Shown: one piece after another, positions 26,469 through 34,622 of the stretch
Layout of the letters: each line of letters begins with the position of its first letter
How positions within the stretch are numbered: position 1 is the stretch's first letter
Source of the DNA: Methylomonas koyamae
GTDB taxonomy: Bacteria; Pseudomonadota; Gammaproteobacteria; Methylococcales; Methylomonadaceae
Direction: 5' to 3'
Assembly (NCBI RefSeq): GCF_001644025.1
Contig: NZ_LUUK01000173.1
Span: forward strand, 1 to 47,779
Length of the DNA: 47,779 bases
Translations under genes and position numbers: made by a program
The notes under the pieces: generated by a model
The model's input: only the letters and a program-made list of their open reading frames with translations
What the model was told of the DNA's origin: nothing
Database searches by the model: none

Positions 26469-27419
26469 CTATTCGGCGAGGATTAAACTAAGCGGCGTCT
26501 GATGTTCGTCGCCAAGTATAAAGCGTTTTGACTCGCCTTCAAGCGCGTGTAATACCAGTAGCAAGCGGGTGTCGCCGTCGTGAGCGGAGCTCAGCACGCT
26601 GCCGACGGTTTGACCTGTGTCGCCATCCAACACCGGTGTACCCGGTGCGATCGTCAATTCGCCGGCACAGCCGCCAACAAGCAATTGCCGTTTCACCTTA
26701 CCAAGATAATGGCTTCTGGCGACGATTTCCTGGCCGGTGTAACAGCCTTTGGTGAAGCTGATGCCGCCGAGGCCGTCGATGTTGAGCATTTGCGGCAAGT
26801 GTTGTTCGGATTGAGACGCATCGAACCAAGGCAAACCGTCAAGCATATCCTGGTAGCGCCAATCGGTTTCAGGTCGGCTAATTAAGTCTGTTAGTATGGC
26901 GCTATCGTGCTTTTCCAAGATCAAAAACCGGCGGCGGCCGGGCAGTTTGACTATCGTTAGCGGTGCGTGGCCGACCGACCAATCCTTCTCCGGCAACGGA
27001 AGCGAGTGGAATTCGTGGCCGGCCGCAATCGTCAGCCCGGCGACGCTTAGACGGTCGCTGGCGTCGCCGAGAGTCACGGCGGCGCGCAACACGTATTTGC
27101 GCAGTTTTTCGATAACCGGGGTGACTAGCGAGGTTGGCATTACCAACCAATAGCCGTTGGTTTTTTTTATCACCAGCAAGGTACTGATGACCCGACCCTT
27201 CGCGTTGCAAAAAGCCGCGATACTGGCTTGGGTTTCGCTGATCTGCTGAATGTCGCACGTCAGCTGACCTTGCAAAAACCGGGCGCTGTCGGCGCCGATG
27301 ACCTCGATCGCGGCTAGCCCGGTGGCCGGGTAAAGAGTGGCATGCTCGTCACGCGGATCAAGATTGTCGGGCAGTTTGTCGATCGTATCGGTGTTCATGT
27401 TTAAGTTTAAAGGTGGCAT
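26469..27419 (-). CDS. ygfZ: Folate-binding Fe-S cluster repair protein YgfZ
   Basis: A 316-aa protein of the GcvT-like YgfZ/IBA57 family, which uses tetrahydrofolate to help build or repair [4Fe-4S] proteins. The hallmark KGCYTGQE motif is present within FTKGCYTGQEIVARSHYLGKVKR-like sequence (about residue 225). The N-terminal QGQLTCDI segment also fits. An alternative ATG at 27398 would shorten it by 7 residues. It is divergent from a ygfX-like gene, an arrangement also found in Enterobacteria, although the sdhE gene that normally sits between them is missing here. Confidence 0.92.
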   Translation of the reverse strand: MPPLNLNMNTDTIDKLPDNLDPRDEHATLYPATGLAAIEVIGADSARFLQGQLTCDIQQISETQASIAAFCNAKGRVISTLLVIKKTNGYWLVMPTSLVTPVIEKLRKYVLRAAVTLGDASDRLSVAGLTIAAGHEFHSLPLPEKDWSVGHAPLTIVKLPGRRRFLILEKHDSAILTDLISRPETDWRYQDMLDGLPWFDASQSEQHLPQMLNIDGLGGISFTKGCYTGQEIVARSHYLGKVKRQLLVGGCAGELTIAPGTPVLDGDTGQTVGSVLSSAHDGDTRLLLVLHALEGESKRFILGDEHQTPLSLILAE

Positions 27420-27461
27420 TCCGCTATTAGTTTACCGTAGCCTGATCGCGAGATCGTTTTA

Positions 27462-27899
27462 ATGAAGCGAAATTTCGAACCTCCGTTGCAGTTTGCCGTC
27501 CGCGAGTCGCGATCGGCGCTCAAGTTGTTGTGTGGCCTGCACGCCGCGGCACTGTACGCTTGCTTTGAGAACGGCATGCCGTTGGTCTATCGGTTGGCGG
27601 CGGCCGGCTTATTGATTTTGACGGCGGTTAACAGCGGGGTGTTTCGAAAAACACGGCCATTTTTTCTGCGCTATACTCCGGGCGGCGGCTGGGAAATATC
27701 GGCGGACCTTGAAGCATTTCAGCCGATACGAATCGAATCAACTACGGTGACAACTCGGATGCTGACTATTTTGCATTATCGGACGGATGGCGGAAGTGTC
27801 GAGAGGTTGCCGATTTTTCGGGATGCACTGCCCGAGAACGACTATCGCAGATTGGTCGTCAGTCTAAAAATTTCCGGCTTTTCGCGAGATAGACGCTAG
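27462..27899 (+). CDS. YgfX-like membrane protein (CptA family)
   Basis: A 145-aa protein with two hydrophobic segments near residues 18-35 and 40-57, then a soluble region. The pattern LHYRTDGGSVERLPIFRDAL followed by DYRRLVVSL is similar to the C-terminal part of E. coli YgfX (CptA), a proposed toxin acting on cytoskeletal proteins whose function is debated. The location opposite ygfZ supports this. Its usual partner SdhE (YgfY) is absent. The stop overlaps the GTG start of the next gene. Confidence 0.6.
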   Translation: MKRNFEPPLQFAVRESRSALKLLCGLHAAALYACFENGMPLVYRLAAAGLLILTAVNSGVFRKTRPFFLRYTPGGGWEISADLEAFQPIRIESTTVTTRMLTILHYRTDGGSVERLPIFRDALPENDYRRLVVSLKISGFSRDRR

Positions 27900-28762
27900 T
27901 GAATGCGATGGAAACCTTGCAGTTGCAAGTCGGGGCGCTAAAAAATTTGCCGGTATTGCCCCAAGCCAGTTTGCAAATTTTGCAGGCGATTAACACGCCG
28001 GATATTTCCATTGACCGTCTGGTCGCGGCGCTTTCGACGTCGCCGAGTTTAGTGGCTCGCCTGTTGGGATTGGCTAATTCCGCGTATTTTTCGCGAGGCA
28101 AGACGACTACCGACATTCGGAGCGCGGTGTTTCAGGTTTTGGGGCTGGATTTAGTCAAGGGCTTGGCGTTAGGGGTCATTTTTAACGTCCAGTTCGATAC
28201 CGGTAAATGTCAAACTTTCGAAAGCGACTATTTTTGGATGCGTTCCCTGGTCACGGCGGTCGCCGCGCAAAAGCTGGCCTCGGAAATAGGCGCGCTGCAA
28301 CATTTGGCGCCGTCTACCGTATATACCAGCGGCTTGTTATTGGACATCGGTATATTGGCCTTGGGATTTCTGGCGCCGGATCAACTTAACCAGATCTTTA
28401 TCGCCGCCGAGCGTGGCCCGGAACGAGTGACCGATTTGGTCAGCGATCAGTTTGGTCTCAGTCATTTTCAAATCGGCGCGGCTCTATTAAAAAAATGGCA
28501 TTTGCCGGAGTTGTATCAGTTGGTCTTGTCGGAGTATCAGCGCCACGAATATGTCGGGCAGGAGCAGTCGTTGTTGGATTTGTTACGTCTTTGTCGACGG
28601 CTCAGCGCGGAGTTCGCCTCTGGCGTCGAATTCGAGCCGGCCGCTTATTTGCAGAATTGTCAGGCGTTGCGGTTGCCGATCGAGACGTTGAATGCGATAG
28701 CCGAGCAGTTGCTGGAAAGCCGGGTGGCAATGCAGCAATTGGCCTACGTGATGGGGAACTGA
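27899..28762 (+). CDS. HDOD domain protein
   Basis: A 287-aa HDOD protein: LKNLPVLPQASLQILQAI, SIDRLVAALSTSPSLVARLLGLANSAYF, then GLLLDIGILALGFLAPD. It may start at GTG 27899, which overlaps the previous stop, or at ATG 27908. It overlaps the following GGDEF gene by one base (TGATG), so the HDOD protein and the diguanylate cyclase are translationally coupled and probably act in one signalling pathway. It is a paralogue-like relative of the HDOD protein at 25.6-26.5 kb. Confidence 0.87.
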   Translation: MNAMETLQLQVGALKNLPVLPQASLQILQAINTPDISIDRLVAALSTSPSLVARLLGLANSAYFSRGKTTTDIRSAVFQVLGLDLVKGLALGVIFNVQFDTGKCQTFESDYFWMRSLVTAVAAQKLASEIGALQHLAPSTVYTSGLLLDIGILALGFLAPDQLNQIFIAAERGPERVTDLVSDQFGLSHFQIGAALLKKWHLPELYQLVLSEYQRHEYVGQEQSLLDLLRLCRRLSAEFASGVEFEPAAYLQNCQALRLPIETLNAIAEQLLESRVAMQQLAYVMGN

Positions 28763-29964
28763 TGGCCGACAATAGTTATGGTTCCGGGACGAACGGCGGT
28801 GCTTACGGATTCGGCATGCACGATCTGGTGGTGGACTTGTTCAACGCGCTTTCGACCGTTAAAGAACTGTCGGAAGTCAGCTATCAGGCCGACGATGAAA
28901 AACAATTGATTCGCCGGGCCTTGGCCAGTTTGATCCAAAATCAGGACATGGAACGTTGTTCTTTTTTTGCGGTGGACGGCGATGGCTGGTTAACCAATGT
29001 GGTCGGCCTGAGTTTTGTCGAACTGAACTTGCCGGAGGTGCCGGCCGGCGACACGACCCGATTCAAGGTCGGGGACGGCGTGATCGGTTTGGCCGCTTCG
29101 ACCGGGCAATTGCAGTATTGTCAGAACTGCCTCGAGGACGAACGCTTCAGCTCGGAAAGCGACAGCGCCGCGGTGCCGGGTTCGTTGATCAGTGTGCCGG
29201 TGTTTACTTGCGACGAGCAATTGATCGGGGTCTTGAACGTTTCGCATCCGCTGCCGTATTTCTTCACCGATTGGCATATGCGCTTGCTGGAAATCTACAA
29301 GAACATGTTGGGCCAATTGATAACGACTCGGCGATTGCTGCGACAAATGGATCAGCAGATTGCGCTAAGAACCTCGCAATTGGAGTCATTGGTTGCCGAA
29401 ACCAAGCAACTCAAAGACCATTTCGCCAGTATGTCGATGCTCGACCAACTGACGGGATTGCACAATCGCCGTTACTTTTACGACCAAGTGGAAATCGCAA
29501 TCTCGCATCACAAGCGCTACCGGAACAGCTTCTGCCTGCTGGTAATGGATATCGATTTCTTCAAGCGCATCAACGACAGGCATGGGCACTTGTTTGGGGA
29601 TGAAGTTCTGGTAGGGGTGTCCGAAGCACTCAAAAAACTGGTCAGGGCTAGCGATATCCTGGTTCGGTTTGGCGGAGAAGAGTTCGTGCTGGTATTCACC
29701 AATACTTGCTGCGAGGGCGGCTACGCGTTGGCGGAACGTATCCGGCAGGAAATCAAGACCTTGCGCTGGCATGTCGGGCTGGAAACGGTCAACGTCACGT
29801 TGAGCGTGGGTTTGCATTGCGTCGATAGCGGTTACCACGATACCCACGAAGCCATCGATATCGACGACATCATTCATTGCGCCGACTTGGCGCTTTATCA
29901 AGCCAAAACCAGCGGCCGGGACCGTATTGTGGTGTACTCCAACGGTTTGACCAAAGACGGTTGA
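28762..29964 (+). CDS. GAF-GGDEF diguanylate cyclase
   Basis: A 400-aa protein. The N-terminal part (about residues 25-190) looks like a GAF sensory domain (GDGVIGLAASTGQLQYCQN, SLISVPVFTCDEQLIGVLNVS). A short coiled-coil follows, then a GGDEF domain from about residue 225 (DQLTGLHNRRYF). The active site is GGEEF at 304-308 and DIDFFKRINDRHGH lies upstream, so cyclase activity (2 GTP to c-di-GMP) is likely. A longer frame from 28495 is a shadow of the HDOD gene. Three Cys residues in the GAF part could matter for ligand or redox sensing. Confidence 0.92.
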   Translation: MADNSYGSGTNGGAYGFGMHDLVVDLFNALSTVKELSEVSYQADDEKQLIRRALASLIQNQDMERCSFFAVDGDGWLTNVVGLSFVELNLPEVPAGDTTRFKVGDGVIGLAASTGQLQYCQNCLEDERFSSESDSAAVPGSLISVPVFTCDEQLIGVLNVSHPLPYFFTDWHMRLLEIYKNMLGQLITTRRLLRQMDQQIALRTSQLESLVAETKQLKDHFASMSMLDQLTGLHNRRYFYDQVEIAISHHKRYRNSFCLLVMDIDFFKRINDRHGHLFGDEVLVGVSEALKKLVRASDILVRFGGEEFVLVFTNTCCEGGYALAERIRQEIKTLRWHVGLETVNVTLSVGLHCVDSGYHDTHEAIDIDDIIHCADLALYQAKTSGRDRIVVYSNGLTKDG

Positions 29965-29982
29965 ATTCGCCGCGGCAATAAA

Positions 29983-30005
29983 AAAGGCGCCGGTTAAGCG
30001 CCTTT
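29983..30005. terminator. Bidirectional terminator
   Basis: AAAGGCGC (29983-29990) and GCGCCTTT (29998-30005) form an 8-bp stem, with A-rich sequence on the left and CCTTTAA on the right. It ends the rightward GGDEF gene and the leftward CsgG-like gene, whose stops converge here. Confidence 0.75.
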
Positions 30006-30024
30006 AACGAGTGCCGGCCTGGCG

Positions 30025-30888
30025 CTATTTTACTTTCAACGAACCGCCGGTACCCAAACCGTCTTGTACGTCTTGCGCTTTATAGTTGCGTACGGCGATG
30101 ACCATATTGTTGTAAGCGTCGAAGAATGCCGCCGCGATGGCTTGGCCTTCCGGTGTGCGCGAGAAGGAACTGACACCGCCGCCGACCCCGCCTCCGAGCA
30201 GATAACCCCAGCCGCCGATACCGGCGGCCGCGGAAAAATTGGTATTGTTGGCGGTCGCGCTGCCAGAGGAAATCGCGACTTGTACCGTCGAACGGATATC
30301 CGTCAAGGTCAATGCCACATCCGAGGTTCTGGTCTCCACCGAGTTCGACAAGGCGCCAGCGGCCGCGCCCAGCGCGCCCAGGCCGGCCGCGCTCAGACCA
30401 ATGCCGACCAGACCGGCGCCGATGTTGTTGCTGTTGCCGCTCGTGGCTTCGTTGGCGACAATGACTTGCGGATCGAGCAGATAATCGGCGGCGACGCGTT
30501 GGCCTTTGTGTTGCTTGGAGCCTGAGCGGTATTCGCCGGAGTCGCGCTGTTCGCCGGTGATTTCATTGATTAGCGCTCGGGTGGCCCTATTACCGATAGA
30601 GGTCAAAACAAAGCAATTCGATTGTTGCACCGCCAGCCGAATCAACGGTTCGACCGTAGTTACGTTGCTGGAACCGCTGAAGCGGCCGTCGGCGACGGCC
30701 AAGGTTCCCAGCGGGGTAGTGCAACGCTCCAAGGATTTATTCGCATTCACACTGGTTGCTCCCCCCGCGGAACCAGTTACCATTTGGCTGCTGCCGCCCG
30801 TTTGCAATCCCGCTTGTTGCGTGGCGCAGCCGCTTAGGGTCGCCATGACAGCCGATAGCCAGATTATGTTAGTGGGCCGTTTGCTCAT
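30025..30888 (-). CDS. CsgG/HfaB-like lipoprotein
   Basis: A 287-aa lipoprotein with lipobox LSGC (Cys about residue 21). TPLGTLAVADG, EPLIRLAVQQSNCFVLTS and ADYLLDPQVIVAN fit the CsgG-type fold of curli export pores and related proteins. A Gly/Ala-rich hydrophobic stretch (AGLVGIGLSAAGLGALGAAAG) and a late GGWGYLLGGGVGGG follow. Family members assemble outer-membrane channels or act as periplasmic chaperones, but no curli genes lie nearby. It is divergent from the Sel1 lipoprotein gene. Confidence 0.7.
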   Translation of the reverse strand: MSKRPTNIIWLSAVMATLSGCATQQAGLQTGGSSQMVTGSAGGATSVNANKSLERCTTPLGTLAVADGRFSGSSNVTTVEPLIRLAVQQSNCFVLTSIGNRATRALINEITGEQRDSGEYRSGSKQHKGQRVAADYLLDPQVIVANEATSGNSNNIGAGLVGIGLSAAGLGALGAAAGALSNSVETRTSDVALTLTDIRSTVQVAISSGSATANNTNFSAAAGIGGWGYLLGGGVGGGVSSFSRTPEGQAIAAAFFDAYNNMVIAVRNYKAQDVQDGLGTGGSLKVK

Positions 30889-31037
30889 AAAAACTCCTCA
30901 GTTGTGTGGGTCAATTCTCTTTGAAAATACACGGGGGTGAACGTGAAAACCAGTTGTCTAACGCGCCGATTAGCAAATAAGATAGGCCGGCATGATAGCT
31001 CAAGTTAGAAACTAACGCGATAACGAGACCGACAAAT

Positions 31038-31649
31038 ATGAAAGCATCGTTCTGGATAGCAATTCTATGGGAAATCGCGACTTTGCCGGGGTGTACGCAG
31101 ACGCCGCCGCCGGTTGCAAACGTCAACACCGTTACCATTTGCGACGAAAGCGGTTGCGCCGACCGGCCCAGGAATTACGCAAGCTTCGACCCGGCCAAAC
31201 GCAGTCCGGAGGAGGAAGCCGCCAATCAGCGGATGGTTGATCTGGAAGCTCTCGCGGAAAAAGACCCTTCCGCCGCCTACGATTTAGCATTACGGTTATT
31301 TCGCGGCGATGGCATCAAGCAAAACACGCATAAATCCGTGGAATGGATGCGCAGCGCCGGCGAGCGCGGGCATTTCGAAGCCCAGAAAGCGCTGGGACGT
31401 TTGTACTTGACCGGCTTGGGCGAAATGGGGTCGGACCCCGGCGAGGCCGAAAAATGGCTGAGCATGACCGCGAGCAAGGGCGACAAAGAGGCGCGTACGC
31501 TGCTAAAGGAAGCTACCCAAGCTCGGCAAACCTTGCAAAGCAACTACCGCTATTGGGATCGCTGGCGTTCGACCTTCTATAACTATTGGTCTAGCGGATA
31601 TAACTATCACTGGCGCTGGGACACCGGGCGTTGGTATTACAACTACTAA
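31038..31649 (+). CDS. Sel1-repeat lipoprotein with aromatic C-terminus
   Basis: A 203-aa protein with an N-terminal signal ending in the lipobox LPGC (Cys19). Two Sel1-type repeats follow (AAYDLALRLFRGDGIKQNTH and AQKALGRLYLTGLGEM), then an unusual C-terminal 40 residues rich in Tyr and Trp (NYWSSGYNYHWRWDTGRWYY). Sel1 repeats mediate protein contacts. The aromatic tail could bind polysaccharide or pack on membranes, but that is a guess. Confidence 0.75.
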   Translation: MKASFWIAILWEIATLPGCTQTPPPVANVNTVTICDESGCADRPRNYASFDPAKRSPEEEAANQRMVDLEALAEKDPSAAYDLALRLFRGDGIKQNTHKSVEWMRSAGERGHFEAQKALGRLYLTGLGEMGSDPGEAEKWLSMTASKGDKEARTLLKEATQARQTLQSNYRYWDRWRSTFYNYWSSGYNYHWRWDTGRWYYNY

Positions 31650-31841
31650 GCGTTAGGTGGCTATTGCCGTCATTGTTTTCGTGGCGACCGCTTAAATCCA
31701 ATGGCTTTCATCCGGAGACTTGGCATCGAGATACCACGTTTGTTCTGGTGTTTGCTGGCCCATTCCTTGCTATAATTCCGGGTTTTTCGTACTCCGGCCC
31801 CGCCGGGTTTCATCGACTCTCATCACTGCTGAATTATTGCC

Positions 31842-32933
31842 ATGGCACTTCATTGCGGAATCGTTGGCTTGCCCAACGTCGGTAAATCGACTTTATTCAA
31901 TGCGTTGACCAAAGCCACGATCGCCGCCGAAAACTATCCCTTTTGCACCATCGATCCCAACGTCGGCGTGGTCCCGGTCCCCGATCCGCGCATGGATAAA
32001 CTGGCGGAAATCGTCAAACCCGAGCGCATACTGCCGACGACGATAGAATTCGTCGATATTGCCGGACTGGTGGCCGGTGCGTCCAAGGGCGAAGGCTTGG
32101 GTAACCAATTTCTGGGAAATATCCGCGAAACCGATGCCATCGTTCATGTCGTCAGATGTTTTGAAGACGACAACGTTATTCACGTGGCGGGCAAGGTCGA
32201 TCCGATCGGCGATATCGAGGTGATCAATACCGAATTGGCATTGGCCGATATGGCATCGGTCGAAAAAGCATTGCAGAAAGCGGCGAAAATCGCCAAGTCC
32301 GGAAACAAGGACGAATTGGCCCGAAAAGAAGTGTTGGAGCGGGTGTTGGAACAATTGAATCGGGGTGAGCCGGTCCGCACGCTCGGCTTGAGTGACGATG
32401 AAGTCAAGTTGATCAAGGAGTTATGCTTGATCACCATCAAGCCGACTCTATACATCGCCAACGTACAGGACGACGGTTTCGACGATAACCCGATGCTGGA
32501 TCAAGTCAGGGCATTCGCGGAAAAGGAAGGCTCCTCGGTTGTCGCGGTCTGCGCAGCAATCGAAGCCGAGATCGCTCAGCTCGAAGACGAAGAGAAAAAG
32601 GAGTTTTTGCAGGATCTGGGTTTGGATGAGCCAGGGCTGGATCGCGTCGTTCGCGCCGCCTATCAGTTGTTGAATTTGTCCACTTATTTTACAGCCGGCG
32701 TCAAGGAAGTCCGCGCTTGGACCATTCCCGTGAACGCGACCGCGCCGCAAGCCGCGGGCGTTATCCACTCCGATTTCGAAAAAGGCTTCATCCGGGCCGA
32801 AGTGATCTCTTATCAAGATTTTGTCGGCTACAATGGCGAACAGGGCGCTAAGGATGCTGGAAAATGGCGTTTGGAAGGTAAAGAATACAAGGTGCAAGAC
32901 GGCGATGTCATGCATTTCCGTTTCAACGTTTGA
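31842..32933 (+). CDS. ychF: Ribosome-binding ATPase YchF
   Basis: A 363-aa Obg-family P-loop protein. G1 is GLPNVGKST, and [20 protein letters not shown] carries G3 with the hydrophobic change typical of YchF. NVQDD replaces the GTP-specific NKxD, consistent with ATP preference. The C-terminal TGS domain is [13 protein letters not shown]. YchF binds ribosomes and modulates stress translation. Pth is its usual neighbour but is not seen in the 190 bp upstream. A tRNA gene follows 50 bp after the stop. Confidence 0.95.
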   Translation: MALHCGIVGLPNVGKSTLFNALTKATIAAENYPFCTIDPNVGVVPVPDPRMDKLAEIVKPERILPTTIEFVDIAGLVAGASKGEGLGNQFLGNIRETDAIVHVVRCFEDDNVIHVAGKVDPIGDIEVINTELALADMASVEKALQKAAKIAKSGNKDELARKEVLERVLEQLNRGEPVRTLGLSDDEVKLIKELCLITIKPTLYIANVQDDGFDDNPMLDQVRAFAEKEGSSVVAVCAAIEAEIAQLEDEEKKEFLQDLGLDEPGLDRVVRAAYQLLNLSTYFTAGVKEVRAWTIPVNATAPQAAGVIHSDFEKGFIRAEVISYQDFVGYNGEQGAKDAGKWRLEGKEYKVQDGDVMHFRFNV

Positions 32934-32983
32934 CACAAAAACCAGCTTGTCATACACTATGCGGCTCTTGAGTTGATGTCAGT

Positions 32984-33060
32984 GGCGACATAGCTCAACC
33001 GGTTAGAGCGCGGGATTCATAACCCCGAGGTTCCAGGTTCGATTCCCGGTGTCGCCACCA
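32984..33060 (+). tRNA. tRNA-Met (CAT anticodon)
   Basis: A 77-nt cloverleaf with encoded CCA. The acceptor stem GGCGACA/TGTCGCC is perfect, the D-stem is GCTC/GAGC, the anticodon loop is TTCATAA (anticodon CAT), and the T-loop is TTCGATT. The anticodon stem (CGGGA/CCCCG) and the T-stem (CCAGG/CCCGG) each contain one A-C mismatch. It resembles elongator tRNA-Met; a lysidine-modified tRNA-Ile2 with the same anticodon cannot be excluded. A terminator follows. Confidence 0.9.
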
Positions 33061-33093
33061 TTTCTCGATTCAGAGAAGCTCAAGGAAGATCAG

Positions 33094-33128
33094 AAACCCG
33101 CAGGCTGTAAGGCTTGGCGGGTTTTTTA
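33094..33128 (+). terminator. Intrinsic terminator after the tRNA
   Basis: AACCCGC (33095-33101) pairs with GCGGGTT (33117-33123) across a 15-nt loop and is followed by six T (33122-33127). It ends the ychF/tRNA transcript. Confidence 0.85.
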
Positions 33129-33239
33129 TTGCGTTATCGGAAAATTACCGGCCAGTCCCAGAACTGCACCAATGGCGCGGACGGTGTATGCGCTGTTGCT
33201 AATGGGCAGATATATAAGCTCCTGTAATCTCTACCCTTG

Positions 33240-33523
33240 GCGCTAAAACGGTGACGATGCCGCGCACCAAGATCATTCACTGTAAGTTTGAGCGTTAACC
33301 TGAAGGAAGCGATCAAAACCGACGTCAGTTCGAAAGGGCGTTACGCCATGTCGCGGACACCAATTACGCAGATGGCAATGAATAACCCGTGGTTAATGTC
33401 GGAGGGATTAGTGTCGATCAAAGACCAGTGGGTACGTTGTCATTACCGTGTTTCATCTACTTGCGCAGCGGACCCGCATAGGTCTTGTGGGGAGGATCCG
33501 AGAGAAACTCGCCCTGACCCGAT
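33240..33523 (+). mobile_element. 3' remnant of a group II intron (maturase C-terminus plus domains V-VI)
   Basis: The plus strand encodes a fragment typical of group II intron-encoded reverse transcriptases: SRTPITQMAMNNPWL (33351-33395) and GLVSIKDQWVRCHY (33405-33446), preceded by NLKEAIKTDVSSKG. Upstream, MPRTKIIHC lies in another frame, so there is a frameshift, and no RT core is present. After the coding piece, GCGGACCCGCAT (about 33468-33479) and GTGGGGAGG look like domain V. CGAG-AGAAA-CTCG (33499-33511) is a small domain VI hairpin, and CTGACCCGAT (33514-33523) resembles the usual intron 3' end. The element is 5'-truncated and inactive. It lies just past the tRNA terminator, a preferred target type for class C introns. 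Confidence 0.6.
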
Positions 33524-33534
33524 TGGGCATGGAA

Positions 33535-34119
33535 TTACCAGCTTTCATACCAATACCACCATCGTCCATAAATATGTTTATAAGAATCTTCGCCCAGCTT
33601 CAGTGGTGGATTATTTGGTGAATTAGCAAAACCAGCTTTATCCATAACCGAATGTGAAGATGTAATCATTCTTACCGTTCCATCAGCCAGTAAATCTGTG
33701 ACCGTCACCGTGTATAAGCCGACTTGACGCGGCGGGTGTTGAAACTCAAAAGCAAGATCAACTTTTCCGGCACGCACATGCTCCGCATAGTTTGTAAGAG
33801 CCTGTTCGCTTGCCATAAATCGAATATAAGAAAAAACGCCAAAATTCGATAAAACCAAAGACATTATTAGCGTGGCTGGTTCTAGTGCCCAATAAATCCA
33901 AGTATATTTCGTGCCGATATTTTTATTTTTAGCCTGGTATTGGCGGGACCGATAAATCATTAATCGCACGAACCAAGCCATCCACCATATACCGGCAATT
34001 GGTAAAGCAATAAGAAAAAAAATATTAAAGCCCGCATTGCTAAATGCAACAGCGCAAAGTGCAAACCAAAGTATGCAGGCTATGGCAGTTTTCTTTGAGG
34101 TACTCAAGTCTTTATCCAT
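33535..34119 (-). CDS. Hypothetical membrane protein, AT-rich cassette
   Basis: A 194-aa protein with three hydrophobic segments (about residues 10-27, 29-52 and 72-95) and a C-terminal soluble domain of about 90 residues (HPPRQVGLYTVTVTDLLADG, ending YGRWWYWYESW). Base composition is clearly lower in GC than the flanking core genes, suggesting recent acquisition. It is the last of three minus-strand genes after the intron remnant and starts 12 bp after the 154-aa gene. No family is recognised. An immunity role to the preceding gene is possible but unsupported. Confidence 0.6.
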   Translation of the reverse strand: MDKDLSTSKKTAIACILWFALCAVAFSNAGFNIFFLIALPIAGIWWMAWFVRLMIYRSRQYQAKNKNIGTKYTWIYWALEPATLIMSLVLSNFGVFSYIRFMASEQALTNYAEHVRAGKVDLAFEFQHPPRQVGLYTVTVTDLLADGTVRMITSSHSVMDKAGFANSPNNPPLKLGEDSYKHIYGRWWYWYESW

Positions 34120-34131
34120 TTTAGCGCATGC

Positions 34132-34596
34132 CTAACGAATGAAATGGACTTTCCTAACCCTGCCAGAGAGAAATATGTTAGATCGAAGGTAAGTAACTCG
34201 TTCAATCAACAAACAACTCGCCAGATGAAAGTCGGCCACACTGCGGATAAAACTTCGGATCTCGCGAAATTGATTGAACTGACCCCAGTGGGTATTGGGG
34301 TCCCAGATCAGCGGTTGGCCGATGTTGTTGTAGAGGATACCGTCTATGGGGATGTTAGTTTGGATTCCAATTTTTGGATTTTGGTAGGCTTGATATGTAT
34401 CTATTAACTCCGGCGTATAGGCTGAATCGATATGCTGGTTGATTTGATATTCCAAGCGGAGTTGCAGGCGTTGGGCTTCGAATAGAGCGGGAGAGTCGCC
34501 TTTAGAATAAATTTTTATTGTGTTGTTAACGCTAATATAGTTCTGACGTAATTGGTTGTATTGATTTGTCCATTGTTGAACGGTTTGACCTGCCAT
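34132..34596 (-). CDS. Hypothetical protein, AT-rich cassette
   Basis: A 154-aa predicted cytosolic protein with a Gln/Asn/Tyr-rich N-terminus (VQQWTNQYNQLRQNYISVNN), then PIDGILYNNIGQPLIWDPNT. The last 35 residues (from about SVADFHLASCLL) change character to hydrophobic and basic. Another frame at this point would end shortly with GELFVD, so a small frameshift near 34210 is possible. Codon and base use differ from the core genome. GGAACTGG lies before the ATG. No function is recognised. Confidence 0.5.
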   Translation of the reverse strand: MAGQTVQQWTNQYNQLRQNYISVNNTIKIYSKGDSPALFEAQRLQLRLEYQINQHIDSAYTPELIDTYQAYQNPKIGIQTNIPIDGILYNNIGQPLIWDPNTHWGQFNQFREIRSFIRSVADFHLASCLLIERVTYLRSNIFLSGRVRKVHFIR

Positions 34597-34622
34597 ATCC
34601 AGTTCCTTGTATAAATATTTAA

